In this document: piece after piece, positions 19,226 through 28,172 of the stretch
How the letters are laid out: each line of letters opens with the position of its first letter
Position numbering within the stretch: the stretch's first letter is position 1
DNA from: Ciceribacter sp. T2.26MG-112.2
Lineage (GTDB): Bacteria; Pseudomonadota; Alphaproteobacteria; Rhizobiales; Rhizobiaceae
Length of the DNA stretch: 64,000 bases
Assembly: GCF_900492205.1 (NCBI RefSeq)
Contig: NZ_UEYQ01000003.1
Span: 248,001-312,000 of the forward strand
Direction of reading: 5' to 3'
Notes under the pieces: model-generated
Told to the model about the DNA's origin: nothing
Seen by the model: only the letters and a program-made list of their open reading frames with translations
Databases searched by the model: none
Translations under genes and position numbers: made by a program

Positions 19226-19789
19226 ATGACATCGCACAACAAGGACGCCGATCAATCGGCCTTCTCCTATCGGGTCAAGGTCGGCCATGTGTCGGCCAAT
19301 CCCGTGCAGGTGCACGTCGAGGCCGATGCACGCGAGCGCGCAGCACTCGCAGAGTTGTGGAAGGTGGAGGCGGTCAATCGGCTGAAGGCCGATTTGCAGA
19401 TCAATCGCTGGAAGAAGGACGGTATCCGCATTCGCGGCCAGGTCGACGGAGAACTCGTGCAGGCCTGTGTCGTGACGCTCGAGCCGGTGGTCACCGAAAT
19501 CCGGCAGGAGATCGATCAGATCTTCGTGCCCGAAGGCTCGAAGCTCGCCCGCATCGTCACCGACGAGGCCGGAGAGATGCTGCTTGATCCCGAAGGGCCG
19601 GACCTGCCGGAAACCTTCGTCGGCGACACGATCGACGCCGGTGCACTGGTTGCGGAATTCGCAGCCCTCGGCATCGATCCCTATCCAAAGAAACCCGGTG
19701 CGCAATTTGCCGGACATATCGAAAGCAATGATGCCGAGGACCGGCGACCATCGCCCTTCGCCGTGTTGAAGGACTGGAAAAAGGACTGA
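19226..19789 (+). CDS. DUF177 (YceD-like) protein
   Basis: A 187-residue protein of the YceD/DUF177 family. The hallmark region is the central QVDGELVQACVVTLEPVVTEI, with a single Cys where E. coli YceD has a CxxC-like pair. The ending is typical of the alphaproteobacterial branch (DPYPKKPG, RPSPFAVLKDWKKD). YceD has been linked to 23S rRNA levels and, in other bacteria, sits before rpmF; rpmF is absent here and plsX follows. The ATG at 19226 has GGAGG upstream and lies 1 bp after the previous stop. Confidence 0.85.
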   Translation: MTSHNKDADQSAFSYRVKVGHVSANPVQVHVEADARERAALAELWKVEAVNRLKADLQINRWKKDGIRIRGQVDGELVQACVVTLEPVVTEIRQEIDQIFVPEGSKLARIVTDEAGEMLLDPEGPDLPETFVGDTIDAGALVAEFAALGIDPYPKKPGAQFAGHIESNDAEDRRPSPFAVLKDWKKD

Positions 19790-19888
19790 TCGCGGCCGCA
19801 ACATCGGTGAATTGGGTTGTGCGGTACAGCGAAACCGGTATTTTGGCCGAAATTTCGCCGGGCAGCGAATAAGAAGGATCAGGCATAA

Positions 19889-20935
19889 GTGATCAGAATT
19901 TCTCTTGACGCCATGGGGGGCGACTTCGGCCCCGAAGTCGTCATTCCCGGTGCTGCCAAGGCGCTGGAACGGCATCCCGACATCCAGTTCGTTCTGTTTG
20001 GCCAGCAGGAGCGTTGTCTGCCGCTCCTCGCCCAGTATCCGAAGCTCAAGGAAAAGTCGGTCTTCCATCATTGCGATGTGGCGGTCGCCATGGACGAGAA
20101 GCCGAGCCAGGCCCTGCGTCGTGGCCGCTACGTCTCGAGCATGTGGCGCTCGATCGAGGCGGTCAAGACCGGCCAGGCCGACGTCGTCGTCTCGGCAGGC
20201 AATACCGGTGCCCTGATGGCGATGGCCAAGTTCTGCCTGCGCACCATGGCGACCATCGAGCGTCCGGCGATCGCGGCGATCTGGCCGACGCTCTCGGGCG
20301 AGAGCATCGTGCTTGATGTCGGCGCCACCATCGGCGCGGACGCCCAGCAGCTTCTCGATTTCGCCCTGATGGGCGGCGCCATGGCGCGGGCCCTGTTTGA
20401 AGTGGAGCGCCCTCTGGTCGGCCTGCTCAATGTCGGCGTCGAGGAAATCAAGGGCCAGGAAGAGGTCCGCGAAGCCGGTCGCATGCTGCGCGAGGCGGGT
20501 CTCGACACGATGGACTATTACGGTTTCGTCGAGGGCGACGATCTCGGCAAGGGCACGGTCGACGTCGTGGTGACCGAGGGCTTCACCGGCAATATTGCGC
20601 TGAAGACCGCCGAAGGCACGGCACGCCAGATCGCCGAATACCTGCGTGCCGCCATGTCGCGCACGCTGCTGGCCAAGATCGGCTATCTGTTCGCCAAGGG
20701 CGCCTTCGACAAGCTGCGCGAGAAGATGGACCCCCGCAAGGTGAATGGCGGTGTGTTCCTCGGGCTGAACGGCATCGTCATCAAGAGCCATGGCGGCACC
20801 GATGCCGAGGGTTTCGCTGCCGCGATCGATGTCGGCTATGACATGGCGCGCAATGGCCTGACGCAGAAAATCGAAAACGATCTGAAGAAATATCATGCCC
20901 GGCATCCGTCTTCGGCCGGACCGGAAGCGGCATGA
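19889..20935 (+). CDS. plsX: Phosphate acyltransferase PlsX
   Basis: A 348-residue enzyme that converts acyl-ACP to acyl-phosphate for phospholipid synthesis. Starts with [25 protein letters not shown] is the family signature, then [16 protein letters not shown] and [26 protein letters not shown] lies upstream. There is a 99-bp spacer after the DUF177 gene, which may hold an extra promoter. The end overlaps an ATG (20932), but fabH proper begins at 20956. plsX-fabH order is widely conserved. Confidence 0.96.
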   Translation: MIRISLDAMGGDFGPEVVIPGAAKALERHPDIQFVLFGQQERCLPLLAQYPKLKEKSVFHHCDVAVAMDEKPSQALRRGRYVSSMWRSIEAVKTGQADVVVSAGNTGALMAMAKFCLRTMATIERPAIAAIWPTLSGESIVLDVGATIGADAQQLLDFALMGGAMARALFEVERPLVGLLNVGVEEIKGQEEVREAGRMLREAGLDTMDYYGFVEGDDLGKGTVDVVVTEGFTGNIALKTAEGTARQIAEYLRAAMSRTLLAKIGYLFAKGAFDKLREKMDPRKVNGGVFLGLNGIVIKSHGGTDAEGFAAAIDVGYDMARNGLTQKIENDLKKYHARHPSSAGPEAA

Positions 20936-20955
20936 TCGACGGGGTTAGGAAGACA

Positions 20956-21927
20956 ATGATCCGTTCTGTTGTTCGCGGTTTCGGGGCAGCGCTCCCGAAG
21001 CGGGTGGTGACCAATCGCGAATTGGAGGAGACGGTGGAAACCTCCGACGAATGGATCGTGCAGCGCACGGGCATTCGCCAGCGCTATGTCGCCGGCGAGG
21101 GAGAGACCACGGCGTCGCTCGGGGCCGAAGCGGCCCAGAAGGCACTTGAAAACGCCGGCCTCACGGTCGCCGACATCGACCTGATCATCTGTGCGACGTC
21201 TACGCCGGACAACACATTTCCGGCGACAGCCGTCAATATCCAGAACCGCCTCGGCATGCATCACGGTTTCGCCTTCGACATGCAGGCGGTCTGTTCGGGC
21301 TTCGTCTATGCGGTCTCGACCGCCGATCTGCATATTCGTGGCGGCATGGCCCGCCGCGTCCTGGTGATCGGCGCGGAAACCTTTTCGCGTATCCTCGACT
21401 GGACGGATCGCACCACCTGCGTCCTGTTCGGCGACGGCGCCGGTGCCCTCGTGCTGGAAGCGGCCGAAGGCGAGGGAACCAATGCCGATCGCGGCGTGCT
21501 CTCCTCCCACCTCCGCTCCGACGGCACGCACAAGGAAAAGCTCTACGTGGATGGTGGGCCCTCGACGACCGGCACGGTCGGCCATCTGCGCATGGAAGGA
21601 CGCGAAGTCTTCAAGCATGCCGTCGGCATGATCACCGATGTGATCGAGGCAGCCTTCACCGCAACCGGCACAACGGCCGACGACATCGACTGGCTGGTGC
21701 CGCATCAGGCCAATCGTCGAATCATCGACGGCTCGGCCAAGAAGCTCGGCATTCCGCTGGAAAAGGTCGTCGTCACCGTCGACCTGCACGGCAATACCTC
21801 GGCGGCCTCCATTCCGCTCGCCTTGTCCGTGGCTGCGGCCGACGGACGCATCAAGAAGGGCGACCTGGTGATGCTCGAAGCGATGGGCGGCGGTTTCACC
21901 TGGGGAGCCGTGCTCCTGCGCTGGTAG
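20956..21927 (+). CDS. fabH: Beta-ketoacyl-ACP synthase III
   Basis: A 323-residue condensing enzyme that starts type II fatty-acid synthesis from acetyl-CoA and malonyl-ACP. The catalytic triad is visible: Cys113 in [10 protein letters not shown], His in PHQANRRI, Asn in HGNTSAAS. The start [10 protein letters not shown] at 20956 follows AGGAAG and gives the standard N-terminus; the ATG overlapping plsX would add eight atypical residues. Cotranscribed with plsX; ihfA follows after 109 bp with its own likely promoter. Confidence 0.96.
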   Translation: MIRSVVRGFGAALPKRVVTNRELEETVETSDEWIVQRTGIRQRYVAGEGETTASLGAEAAQKALENAGLTVADIDLIICATSTPDNTFPATAVNIQNRLGMHHGFAFDMQAVCSGFVYAVSTADLHIRGGMARRVLVIGAETFSRILDWTDRTTCVLFGDGAGALVLEAAEGEGTNADRGVLSSHLRSDGTHKEKLYVDGGPSTTGTVGHLRMEGREVFKHAVGMITDVIEAAFTATGTTADDIDWLVPHQANRRIIDGSAKKLGIPLEKVVVTVDLHGNTSAASIPLALSVAAADGRIKKGDLVMLEAMGGGFTWGAVLLRW

Positions 21928-21964
21928 CCGCACGGAGGCGAAATAAAGGATTTGTAACAAGCGC

Positions 21965-21993
21965 TTGACCGTCAAGCCCAAGGGCAATACTCT
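21965..21993 (+). promoter_or_regulatory. Candidate sigma70-type promoter of ihfA
   Basis: TTGACC (21965-21970), 17-bp spacer, TACTCT (21988-21993), about 44 bp before the ihfA ATG. It is called by eye from spacing and -35 match; the -10 is weak. Confidence 0.35.
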
Positions 21994-22036
21994 CTGGCGA
22001 ATTCAACAAGATCATTGATTTAAGCGGACGAGAACC

Positions 22037-22375
22037 ATGGCCGGTAAGACAGTGACGCGAGCGGATTTGGCGGAATCGGTCTTTCGCAAGGTGGGCCTTT
22101 CGCGTACCGAATCGGCGGAACTGGTCGAAACGGTGATCGATGAGATCTGCAACGCGATCGTCCGTGGCGAAATGGTCAAGCTCTCGTCCTTTGCCACCTT
22201 CCAGGTTCGCAACAAGAACGAGCGCATCGGCCGCAATCCGAAAACCGGCGAGGAAGTGCCGATTTCGCCCCGACGCGTGATGACCTTCAAGGCGTCGAAC
22301 GTGCTGAAGCAACGCATCCTGCGATCGCACCTGCAGCGCAAGGCCAAGCAGAAGCCGCAAAACCCCGCGACCTGA
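22037..22375 (+). CDS. ihfA: Integration host factor alpha subunit
   Basis: A 112-residue HU/IHF-fold protein: [51 protein letters not shown] with the Pro at the tip of the DNA-intercalating arm, and [14 protein letters not shown]. The longer Lys/Gln-rich tail and the [15 protein letters not shown] arm favour IHF-alpha over HU. Forms a heterodimer with IHF-beta that bends DNA. The merR-type gene downstream is the usual partner in this neighbourhood. Confidence 0.93.
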   Translation: MAGKTVTRADLAESVFRKVGLSRTESAELVETVIDEICNAIVRGEMVKLSSFATFQVRNKNERIGRNPKTGEEVPISPRRVMTFKASNVLKQRILRSHLQRKAKQKPQNPAT

Positions 22376-22496
22376 CCACGAAAACCGTGGACCGTTCGGC
22401 CGAGCCTCTCGGGCTGCTTGAAATTTCCGATACAAATCTTTGAAATAGCCCGTGAGTCGCGGCTTATCCGCGCTATCTGTTGGCAGGAGCGGTAAG

Positions 22497-23039
22497 ATGG
22501 AGTTGGAAAAGAGCCCGGATGCCTTTCGCACCATCAGCGAGGTTGCGGACGATCTCGATCTTCCCCAGCACGTGCTGCGCTTCTGGGAGACCCGCTTTCC
22601 GCAGATCAAGCCGATGAAACGCGGCGGCGGTCGCCGCTACTATCGCCCCGACGATGTCGAATTGCTCAAGGGCATTCGCCATCTGCTCTACGATCAGGGT
22701 TACACCATCAAGGGCGTACAGAAGCTGCTCAAGACCAACGGCAACAAGTTCGTCATGGCGGTCGCCAGCGGCGATCTTGCGACCATGGAAGCGCTGATGG
22801 CCGCCGGCGCTGCCAAGGCGGAGGAGCCCAAGCTCGGCCCCCCCGAGGAGGACCAGATCGTCGGCCGGCCGAAGGTCAAGGCCAGCGGCCGATTCTTCGG
22901 CTTTGGCGGAAGCGAAGATGATATGCCGGAAATCTCCGTCGGAAAGGGTAGTACCGTCGGCAAGGAAGACCGCGCCCTGCTGCAGGAAGCGCTGTTCGAT
23001 CTCCTCGAATGCAAGCGTCTGCTCGACCAGGTACGATAG
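22497..23039 (+). CDS. MerR-family transcriptional regulator
   Basis: A 180-residue protein with an N-terminal MerR helix-turn-helix: [31 protein letters not shown], then [33 protein letters not shown]. The rest is low-complexity linker plus a short terminal helix ([20 protein letters not shown]) and has no metal-binding cysteine pair. The same gene follows ihfA in many alphaproteobacteria; its targets are unknown to me. CAGGAG precedes the ATG at 22497, which is preferred over an upstream GTG. Confidence 0.88.
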   Translation: MELEKSPDAFRTISEVADDLDLPQHVLRFWETRFPQIKPMKRGGGRRYYRPDDVELLKGIRHLLYDQGYTIKGVQKLLKTNGNKFVMAVASGDLATMEALMAAGAAKAEEPKLGPPEEDQIVGRPKVKASGRFFGFGGSEDDMPEISVGKGSTVGKEDRALLQEALFDLLECKRLLDQVR

Positions 23040-23130
23040 GTGCCACTCAGCCGTTGCAGATTCATTCCTTTTTCCCCTTGCGTGCGCCGGACCTTGCCAT
23101 TATGGAGAACGTGCTTTGCGAAAAGCAGGT

Positions 23131-23207
<77 letters not shown>

Positions 23208-23396
23208 ATAAACTCTTGATATCCCTGGTTATACTCGAATGCCGCCGTTGGCGGCTTTCGTCGTTTTGGGGCTTTCGTGCCGCAGGATGTGATTTCCATC
23301 TTCGCGGCGGAACGCGTTCACCTTTCATAGACTGAGGCCTTACTTTCGCCACGTCTCAAGGACGATGTTGAGCACCCTGCTCCCGGTGAGGTCGCT

Positions 23397-24992
23397 ATGC
23401 TCTATATGTCCCTGTATGGTTTCAGTTTCGATCGCTACAGCCAGACTTTCTACGCCCAGGCTACAGTGGACTATTCCTATTATGACCCGTACACGGGCGA
23501 AGACCTGAGCGACTGGAGTTTCCAATCCACGGTCGATGGACGTGTCGTGGGCTCCGGTTACGGGAACGGCTACGTGTCGTTCGTTGCATTCAACGACTAT
23601 GTAGGAAGGGGCATTCAGACGATCACCGCCACGGTCTCCAGCGACTGGACAGGTGAGACCGTCGTTTGGCGCGCCCAACTCGTTAACGATACGCTGGCGA
23701 CGACCGGACAGGATTACTACGGCTCGACGGGCATCGATATTCTCTTCGGCAGCGACTACGCCGACGACACCTACCTGGGAGGCGGCAATGACTTTGCCGC
23801 CGGCGGGGCAGGAAGCGACCTTCTGAACGGCGAAGCGGGGGTTGACGAGTTGCACGGCGGCGACGGGGCCGATTTCCTTCATGGCGGCAGCGGCGCTGAC
23901 GCCATGTGGGGCGACAGCGGCAACGACACATACTACGTCGACAACGCCCGGGACCAGGTATTCGAGGACGCCGCAAGAGGCTATGACCGCGTCTATACCA
24001 GTGTGAGTTTTGCCCTTGCGACAGGCGAGCATGTCGAGGAATTGCGAACGACGAACGACCGTGGCACAGGGTCGATCAACCTGACCGGCAACGAACTGGT
24101 CAATACCCTGATCGGAAATGCGGGAGCCAACGTCCTCAACGGACGAGGCGGCGCGGATCGCATGTTCGGCCTTGGCGGGAACGACACCTACATCGTCGAC
24201 AACGCGGCCGACACGGTCATCGAGGCCGCCGGCAATGGCATCGACCTGGTGAGGGCTTTCGTCAGTTCCACGCTCTCGGCCAATGTCGAAATGCTGTATC
24301 TGGAAGGCAGCGCCGCGATCAACGGGGTCGGCAACGACCTGGCGAATACCATGCGTGGAAACAACGCCGCCAACATCCTGAACGGGAGAGGCGGTGCCGA
24401 CCGCATGTCAGGCTACGGCGGCAACGACACCTATGTGGTCGACAATGCCGGTGACGTGGTCAGCGAAGCGGCAGGTTCCGGCATCGATACCATTCAAACG
24501 TCGGTCAGTCGCAATCTGGAGGCCAATGTCGAGCGCATCGGGCTGCTGGGGAGCGCCAACCTCAGCGCTGGTGGCAACGGCCTTGCGAATGTGATCGTCG
24601 GCAATGTCGGTGCCAACAGGCTCAATGGCGCGGCCGGCAGCGACACGCTGACCGGCGGCGTGGGAAACGATACCTTCGTGTTCAATACCGCCCTTGGCTC
24701 TTCCAACATCGATACGATCCGGGATTTCTCGAATTCCACCGGAAACAACGATGTTATCTGGCTCGAAAACGGCATTTTCAGTGCACTGACGGCGACCGGA
24801 GTACTTGCGGCCACGGCATTCAAGAACCTTGACCTGGGTGCCGCCGACAGCAACGACCGGATCCTGTACGATCAGGATCGCGGCGATCTCTATTATGACC
24901 GCGATGGTTCGGGAACCGCCTATGGCGCCGTCAGGATCGCCGAAATCGCGAATTTCGCCACGCTTACGCACGCCGACTTCTTTGTCATCTAG
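23397..24992 (+). CDS. RTX-like calcium-binding secreted protein
   Basis: A 531-residue protein without a cleavable signal but with many glycine/aspartate-rich nonapeptide repeats (GGDGADFLHGGSGADAM, GGNDTY), as in type I secretion substrates. Residues 245-490 consist of about 81-residue modules, each NxLNGRGGADRMxGxGGNDTY plus a beta-rich spacer. The last 100 residues (TFVFNTALGSSNIDTIRDF, NDRILYDQDRGDLYYDRDG) match the C-terminal serralysin/RTX cap that holds the secretion signal. The first 120 residues are Tyr-rich and unrecognised. No type I exporter genes lie next to it. An alternative ATG is at 23406. Confidence 0.85.
   Translation: MLYMSLYGFSFDRYSQTFYAQATVDYSYYDPYTGEDLSDWSFQSTVDGRVVGSGYGNGYVSFVAFNDYVGRGIQTITATVSSDWTGETVVWRAQLVNDTLATTGQDYYGSTGIDILFGSDYADDTYLGGGNDFAAGGAGSDLLNGEAGVDELHGGDGADFLHGGSGADAMWGDSGNDTYYVDNARDQVFEDAARGYDRVYTSVSFALATGEHVEELRTTNDRGTGSINLTGNELVNTLIGNAGANVLNGRGGADRMFGLGGNDTYIVDNAADTVIEAAGNGIDLVRAFVSSTLSANVEMLYLEGSAAINGVGNDLANTMRGNNAANILNGRGGADRMSGYGGNDTYVVDNAGDVVSEAAGSGIDTIQTSVSRNLEANVERIGLLGSANLSAGGNGLANVIVGNVGANRLNGAAGSDTLTGGVGNDTFVFNTALGSSNIDTIRDFSNSTGNNDVIWLENGIFSALTATGVLAATAFKNLDLGAADSNDRILYDQDRGDLYYDRDGSGTAYGAVRIAEIANFATLTHADFFVI
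24129..24680 (+). repeat. Tandem 243-bp modules in the RTX-like gene
   Basis: Three module starts lie exactly 81 codons apart: residues 245, 326 and 407 (nt 24129, 24372, 24615), each opening with N-x-LNG followed by a GGADRM-like turn. The third copy is truncated into the C-terminal cap. A more diverged module start lies about 86 residues earlier. Confidence 0.75.
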
Positions 24993-25318
24993 GTCGTGAC
25001 TGATCGCAGCCGGACGGGAGCTCGGCGCTTGCTGAACTCGTCGTCTTGGGGCGGTGCGAAGGCATGGCGGCGCCCGTGCAAAGCGGGTGCCGCCATTTCT
25101 CCGCAAGGGCGTCACGCCAGCCGGATCAGCAAACTTGGGGAGCCGGACGCCCGCCGCAGGGCGGGTGTCTTTTTGTGTCAAAGGACGTTCTTGCCCTATA
25201 AATGCTGCATCGCGGCATTATATTTGTTCTTGGGTCCTCCGCATGGGAACCGGAGCGCGCGGCGGGGCTTTAGACGGGGAGAGATACTTCGAGTTTTTCG
25301 AAAAGGAATCCCTTTTTC
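24993..25318 (+). other. Intergenic region after the RTX-like gene (326 bp)
   Basis: No gene is supported. It contains a strong 11-bp hairpin (GGCGGCGCCCG 25066-25076 with CGGGTGCCGCC 25084-25094) and a second, T-tailed hairpin listed separately. The last 120 bp are less GC-rich and probably hold the promoter of the esterase gene. Confidence 0.5.
25147..25175 (+). terminator. Terminator downstream of the RTX-like gene
   Basis: ACGCCCGCC (25147-25155) pairs with GGCGGGTGT (25160-25168) with one G-T pair, followed by CTTTTTG. It is 155 bp after the stop codon. Confidence 0.7.
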
Positions 25319-26344
25319 ATGCGCCTCAAGATTCCCATGCCGTTTTCCTTCATCCTCGGCCAGCAGAAGAAGCTGCAGAAGAAGATTTTGAAGGCCATGC
25401 CTTCACTCCCGCTGACCGCGCCGGCCCGCACCGTGCGCCCCCGCAAGCCGCGCACGGTGCGCACCCGCCTCATCGAGGTTACCGGCTTCGGCACCAATCC
25501 CGGTCACCTTCGCATGTTGGAATACGTGCCGCCGAAAGCGCGCAAGGGGGCTCCGCTCGTCGTCGTCCTGCATGGCTGTCTACAGACGGCCGATGATTTC
25601 GACAGGGGCAGCGGCTGGAGCGCGCTGGCCCGTGAGGGCGGATTCGTGCTGCTCTATCCCGAGCAGCGCAAGTCGAACAATCCCAATCTCTGCTTCAACT
25701 GGTTCCGCCCGAGCGCTGTGGCGAGGGACCGCGGCGAGCTGATGTCGGTCCGACAGATGATCGACAATGCCTGCGCCCGGCACCATGTCGACAAGAAGCG
25801 CATCTACATTCAGGGCCTTTCGGCCGGCGGCGCCATGGCTTCGGCGCTGCTCGCAACCTATCCGGAACTGTTCGCTGCCGGCCAGATCGTCGCGGGATTG
25901 CCGTTCGGAGCGGCGCGCGATGCCATGTCGGCGCTGTCGGTGATGAACTCCGGGATCAACCGGACCCCACAAGAATGGGGCGATCTTGTGCGTGCCGTCA
26001 CGCCGCAGCCAAAGAAGCGGCCGATGGTATCGATCTGGCATGGAACGGCCGACCGTGTGGTCTCGGTTGCCAATGCCCGCGCCACGCTTTCGCAATGGCT
26101 CGACTTTTACGGTCTCGAAGAGGCCGACGGCAAGGCCGTCACGATCAAGGGACAGCCAGCAAGGGTCTGGCATGATGCGGCTGGAAAACCGCTGGTCGAG
26201 TTCTGCCTGATCGAAGGAATGGGCCATGGCCTGCCGATCATGGCGAAGCGCTCGGCGACCGTGAAGGCCGGTATGCCTTACATGCTGGAGGGCGGCATCA
26301 GCGCGCCGACCCATTTGAACCGGGCCATCCTGGCGAGTCGCTGA
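25319..26344 (+). CDS. PHB depolymerase / LpqC-type esterase
   Basis: A 341-residue alpha/beta-hydrolase of the esterase PHB-depolymerase family (CE1-like). Oxyanion region PLVVVLHGCLQTADDF; lipase box GLSAGGAM with Ser168; Asp in SIWHGTADRVVS; His in EGMGHGLPI. A basic, Pro-rich N-terminus (residues 1-50) precedes it without a clear cleavable signal, so location is uncertain. Substrates may be short-chain polyhydroxybutyrate or other esters. It stands alone, with a terminator right behind it. Confidence 0.85.
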   Translation: MRLKIPMPFSFILGQQKKLQKKILKAMPSLPLTAPARTVRPRKPRTVRTRLIEVTGFGTNPGHLRMLEYVPPKARKGAPLVVVLHGCLQTADDFDRGSGWSALAREGGFVLLYPEQRKSNNPNLCFNWFRPSAVARDRGELMSVRQMIDNACARHHVDKKRIYIQGLSAGGAMASALLATYPELFAAGQIVAGLPFGAARDAMSALSVMNSGINRTPQEWGDLVRAVTPQPKKRPMVSIWHGTADRVVSVANARATLSQWLDFYGLEEADGKAVTIKGQPARVWHDAAGKPLVEFCLIEGMGHGLPIMAKRSATVKAGMPYMLEGGISAPTHLNRAILASR

Positions 26345-26380
26345 AGCGATGTTGGATGGCGTGCGCTTGAAAAGAAAAAA

Positions 26381-26400
26381 AGCCCGGCGAACCGGGCTTC
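26381..26400. terminator. Bidirectional terminator after the esterase gene
   Basis: AGCCCGG (26381-26387), CGAA loop, CCGGGCT (26392-26398), then TTC. The seven A before it give a T-run for the minus strand, where the 49-residue gene ends. Confidence 0.75.
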
Positions 26401-26456
26401 TTATCAGCAGGAACCAGTGTCGGCCGCGTCAGGCCGCCGTCGGGACCCAGTCTGTT

Positions 26457-26606
26457 TCAGTTCTCCTGGATCTTCACGCCGTCGCTTCCGATGGTCATTT
26501 CAACGCCTTTGGGCTTCGTCTCCTCGCGGTACAGGTAGACACCCAGACCGACGACCACGACGATCAGCGCGCCGATGACGAGATAGAGACCATTGTTCCG
26601 ATTCAT
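26457..26606 (-). CDS. 49-residue single-pass membrane protein
   Basis: Reads MNRNNGLYLVIGALIVVVVG then LGVYLYREETKPKGVEMTIG and SDGVKIQEN. One helix (about residues 7-26) is followed by a short charged tail that would lie on one side of the membrane. AGGAG is placed 6-7 nt before the ATG. The position before a bidirectional terminator supports a real gene. Small proteins of this layout are common in rhizobia; the function is unknown. Confidence 0.65.
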   Translation of the reverse strand: MNRNNGLYLVIGALIVVVVGLGVYLYREETKPKGVEMTIGSDGVKIQEN

Positions 26607-26677
26607 GCATTGCTCCTAAAAGGTGTGACGGGCAATAAACCGGCAGACGCGCTTTTGTTCCCTGACGATTGCAGGTT

Positions 26678-26974
26678 TCAGCCGTCATTGGTCGCGTTGA
26701 GATTTTCCGGCCGCAGGCCCTCGCCAGTGTCGTGGCGGGCGGCAAGCCTTACCCCCATCCCACCGGGAGGACAATCCCCGTCGGCGAGAAAGGCAATGCC
26801 GGCCTGCTCGAAGGCGCTGCGAAGGGCGAGCAGGACGGCCTGATCGGGCGAAGCGGGCTTCTCCTCCTCGATCTGCAGGACCATGAAGGCGGATACGCCG
26901 CTTTTCGCCGAAATCTGGTCGACACTGAGGCCGAGGAGCGCTCGTGCGGCGCGGATCTGAGCGGGTGTGATCAT
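26678..26974 (-). CDS. Small XRE-like helix-turn-helix protein
   Basis: A 98-residue protein with MITPAQIRAARALLGLSVDQ followed by ISAKSGVSAFMVLQIEEE, the classic Cro/C1-type HTH, then AFEQAGIAFL and a Gly-rich GGMGVRLA end that resembles the short XRE regulators of alphaproteobacteria. No ribosome site stands out, so expression level is uncertain. It lies downstream of the glycosyltransferase gene on the same strand, 31 bp after its stop, and could be the last gene of that operon. Confidence 0.75.
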   Translation of the reverse strand: MITPAQIRAARALLGLSVDQISAKSGVSAFMVLQIEEEKPASPDQAVLLALRSAFEQAGIAFLADGDCPPGGMGVRLAARHDTGEGLRPENLNATNDG

Positions 26975-27005
26975 GAGAAGGAATATGGCGGATGTGCAGG
27001 AAAAA

Positions 27006-28169
27006 TCAATCGCGCACCCCATGTCGACCGGCGAGCGCCTGGCGGTAGACATCGAGCGTCTGGTCGACCATGGCGTGGACGCCGTAGCGCCCGCTGCGCG
27101 CGCGCGCGGCGTCGGCCAGTCGCGCGCGCGTCGCCGCGTCGCAGAGCTTTGTCATGGCGGCGATGAGCGGCGCCGTGTCGTCGCTGTTCGGCACGACGAG
27201 GCCGTTGACGCCGTGGTCGAGCACATTCGCCGTTCCGCCGACATCGGTCAGGATCATCGGCAGCCCGGCGGCCGCACCTTCCAGCATGACATAGGACATC
27301 GCCTCGTAGCGGCTGGTCATGACCAGCACGTCGATCGCCTGCAGTGCTTCCGCTCCGGGCAGGTCGGCCTCGATGACGACGCGATCCGCGATGCCGGCCG
27401 CCTCGATTTGGCGCCGCACGTCGGCCTCCAGCTCCCCGCTGCCGATCATCAGCAGGCGGGTTTTCGGCATATCTCTCGCGATGGCGGCAAAGGCTGCAAT
27501 CAGCCGCTCCGGGGCCTTCTGAGCCGACAGCCGGCCGATGAAGCCGAACACCAGCGCGTCCTCAGGAATTCCGCACCGCGAGCGGACTTCCCCGCGCCGC
27601 CCGGCCGGGATCACCCCGACCCCATTGACCACGACGGCGAGCCTTGAACCGGGAATGCCAAGTCCGAGCGCGTGGTCGTATTCATTCTTCGAGACGCAGA
27701 TCACCCGGTCGGTAAAGAAGCGTCCGAGGAGACCTTCGATCGCGCCGAACACCAGACGTCCCTTCGACGACAGGCTCGGATCCATGGTGCGAAACGCGTG
27801 TGGCGTGTAGATGCGCGGCACATGCGGGCCGGGCAGGCGAAGGCGCGTCAGCGCACCGGCCTTGGAACTGTGTCCGTGAATGATGTCGAACGGGCCTTCC
27901 TCGCGGATCACCCGGCCGAGGGCGCGCCAGGAAGCGAAATCCCCGGGCCCGACGGCCCGCAGCATCGGCAGGGCGATGACCTTGGCGAGATCGAGTGCCA
28001 TCAATTCGCGAACGAAGCGCTCTTCCGCCCGGACGGGGGAATAGACCGCCGTCACCAGGTGGCCGCGCGCCTTCAGGCCGCCACACAGGTCGACGAAATG
28101 GCGGCCTGAGCCGCCGCCGCTCGGTTCGAGCACTTCGAGGATGTCCAACGGTGTCTCGCTCTTTTTCAT
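27006..28169 (-). CDS. Glycosyltransferase family 4 (polysaccharide locus)
   Basis: A 387-residue GT-B enzyme. N-terminal domain: VLEPSGGGSGRHFVDLCGGLKARGHLV and FDIIHGHSSKAG. C-terminal domain: VFGFIGRLSAQKAPERLIAAF and the E-x7-E donor site SRYEAMSYVMLEGAAAGLPM. It probably adds a sugar to the lipid-linked repeat unit on the cytoplasmic side. Its ATG lies 3 nt after the stop of the Wzy-like gene and lacks its own ribosome site, so it depends on coupling. Third gene of the leftward unit that begins at 30973. Donor and acceptor are unknown. Confidence 0.88.
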   Translation of the reverse strand: MKKSETPLDILEVLEPSGGGSGRHFVDLCGGLKARGHLVTAVYSPVRAEERFVRELMALDLAKVIALPMLRAVGPGDFASWRALGRVIREEGPFDIIHGHSSKAGALTRLRLPGPHVPRIYTPHAFRTMDPSLSSKGRLVFGAIEGLLGRFFTDRVICVSKNEYDHALGLGIPGSRLAVVVNGVGVIPAGRRGEVRSRCGIPEDALVFGFIGRLSAQKAPERLIAAFAAIARDMPKTRLLMIGSGELEADVRRQIEAAGIADRVVIEADLPGAEALQAIDVLVMTSRYEAMSYVMLEGAAAGLPMILTDVGGTANVLDHGVNGLVVPNSDDTAPLIAAMTKLCDAATRARLADAARARSGRYGVHAMVDQTLDVYRQALAGRHGVRD

Positions 28170-28172
28170 GGG

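Noticed and set aside
20932..20955. fabH start at the ATG overlapping plsX
   Set aside because: It would add eight residues not found in FabH; AGGAAG is well placed for the ATG at 20956.
24129..24680. Regular repeats in the RTX-like gene as a CRISPR array
   Set aside because: The repeats are coding, 243 bp long and keep frame with Gly/Asp-rich motifs; there are no short identical repeats with unique spacers.
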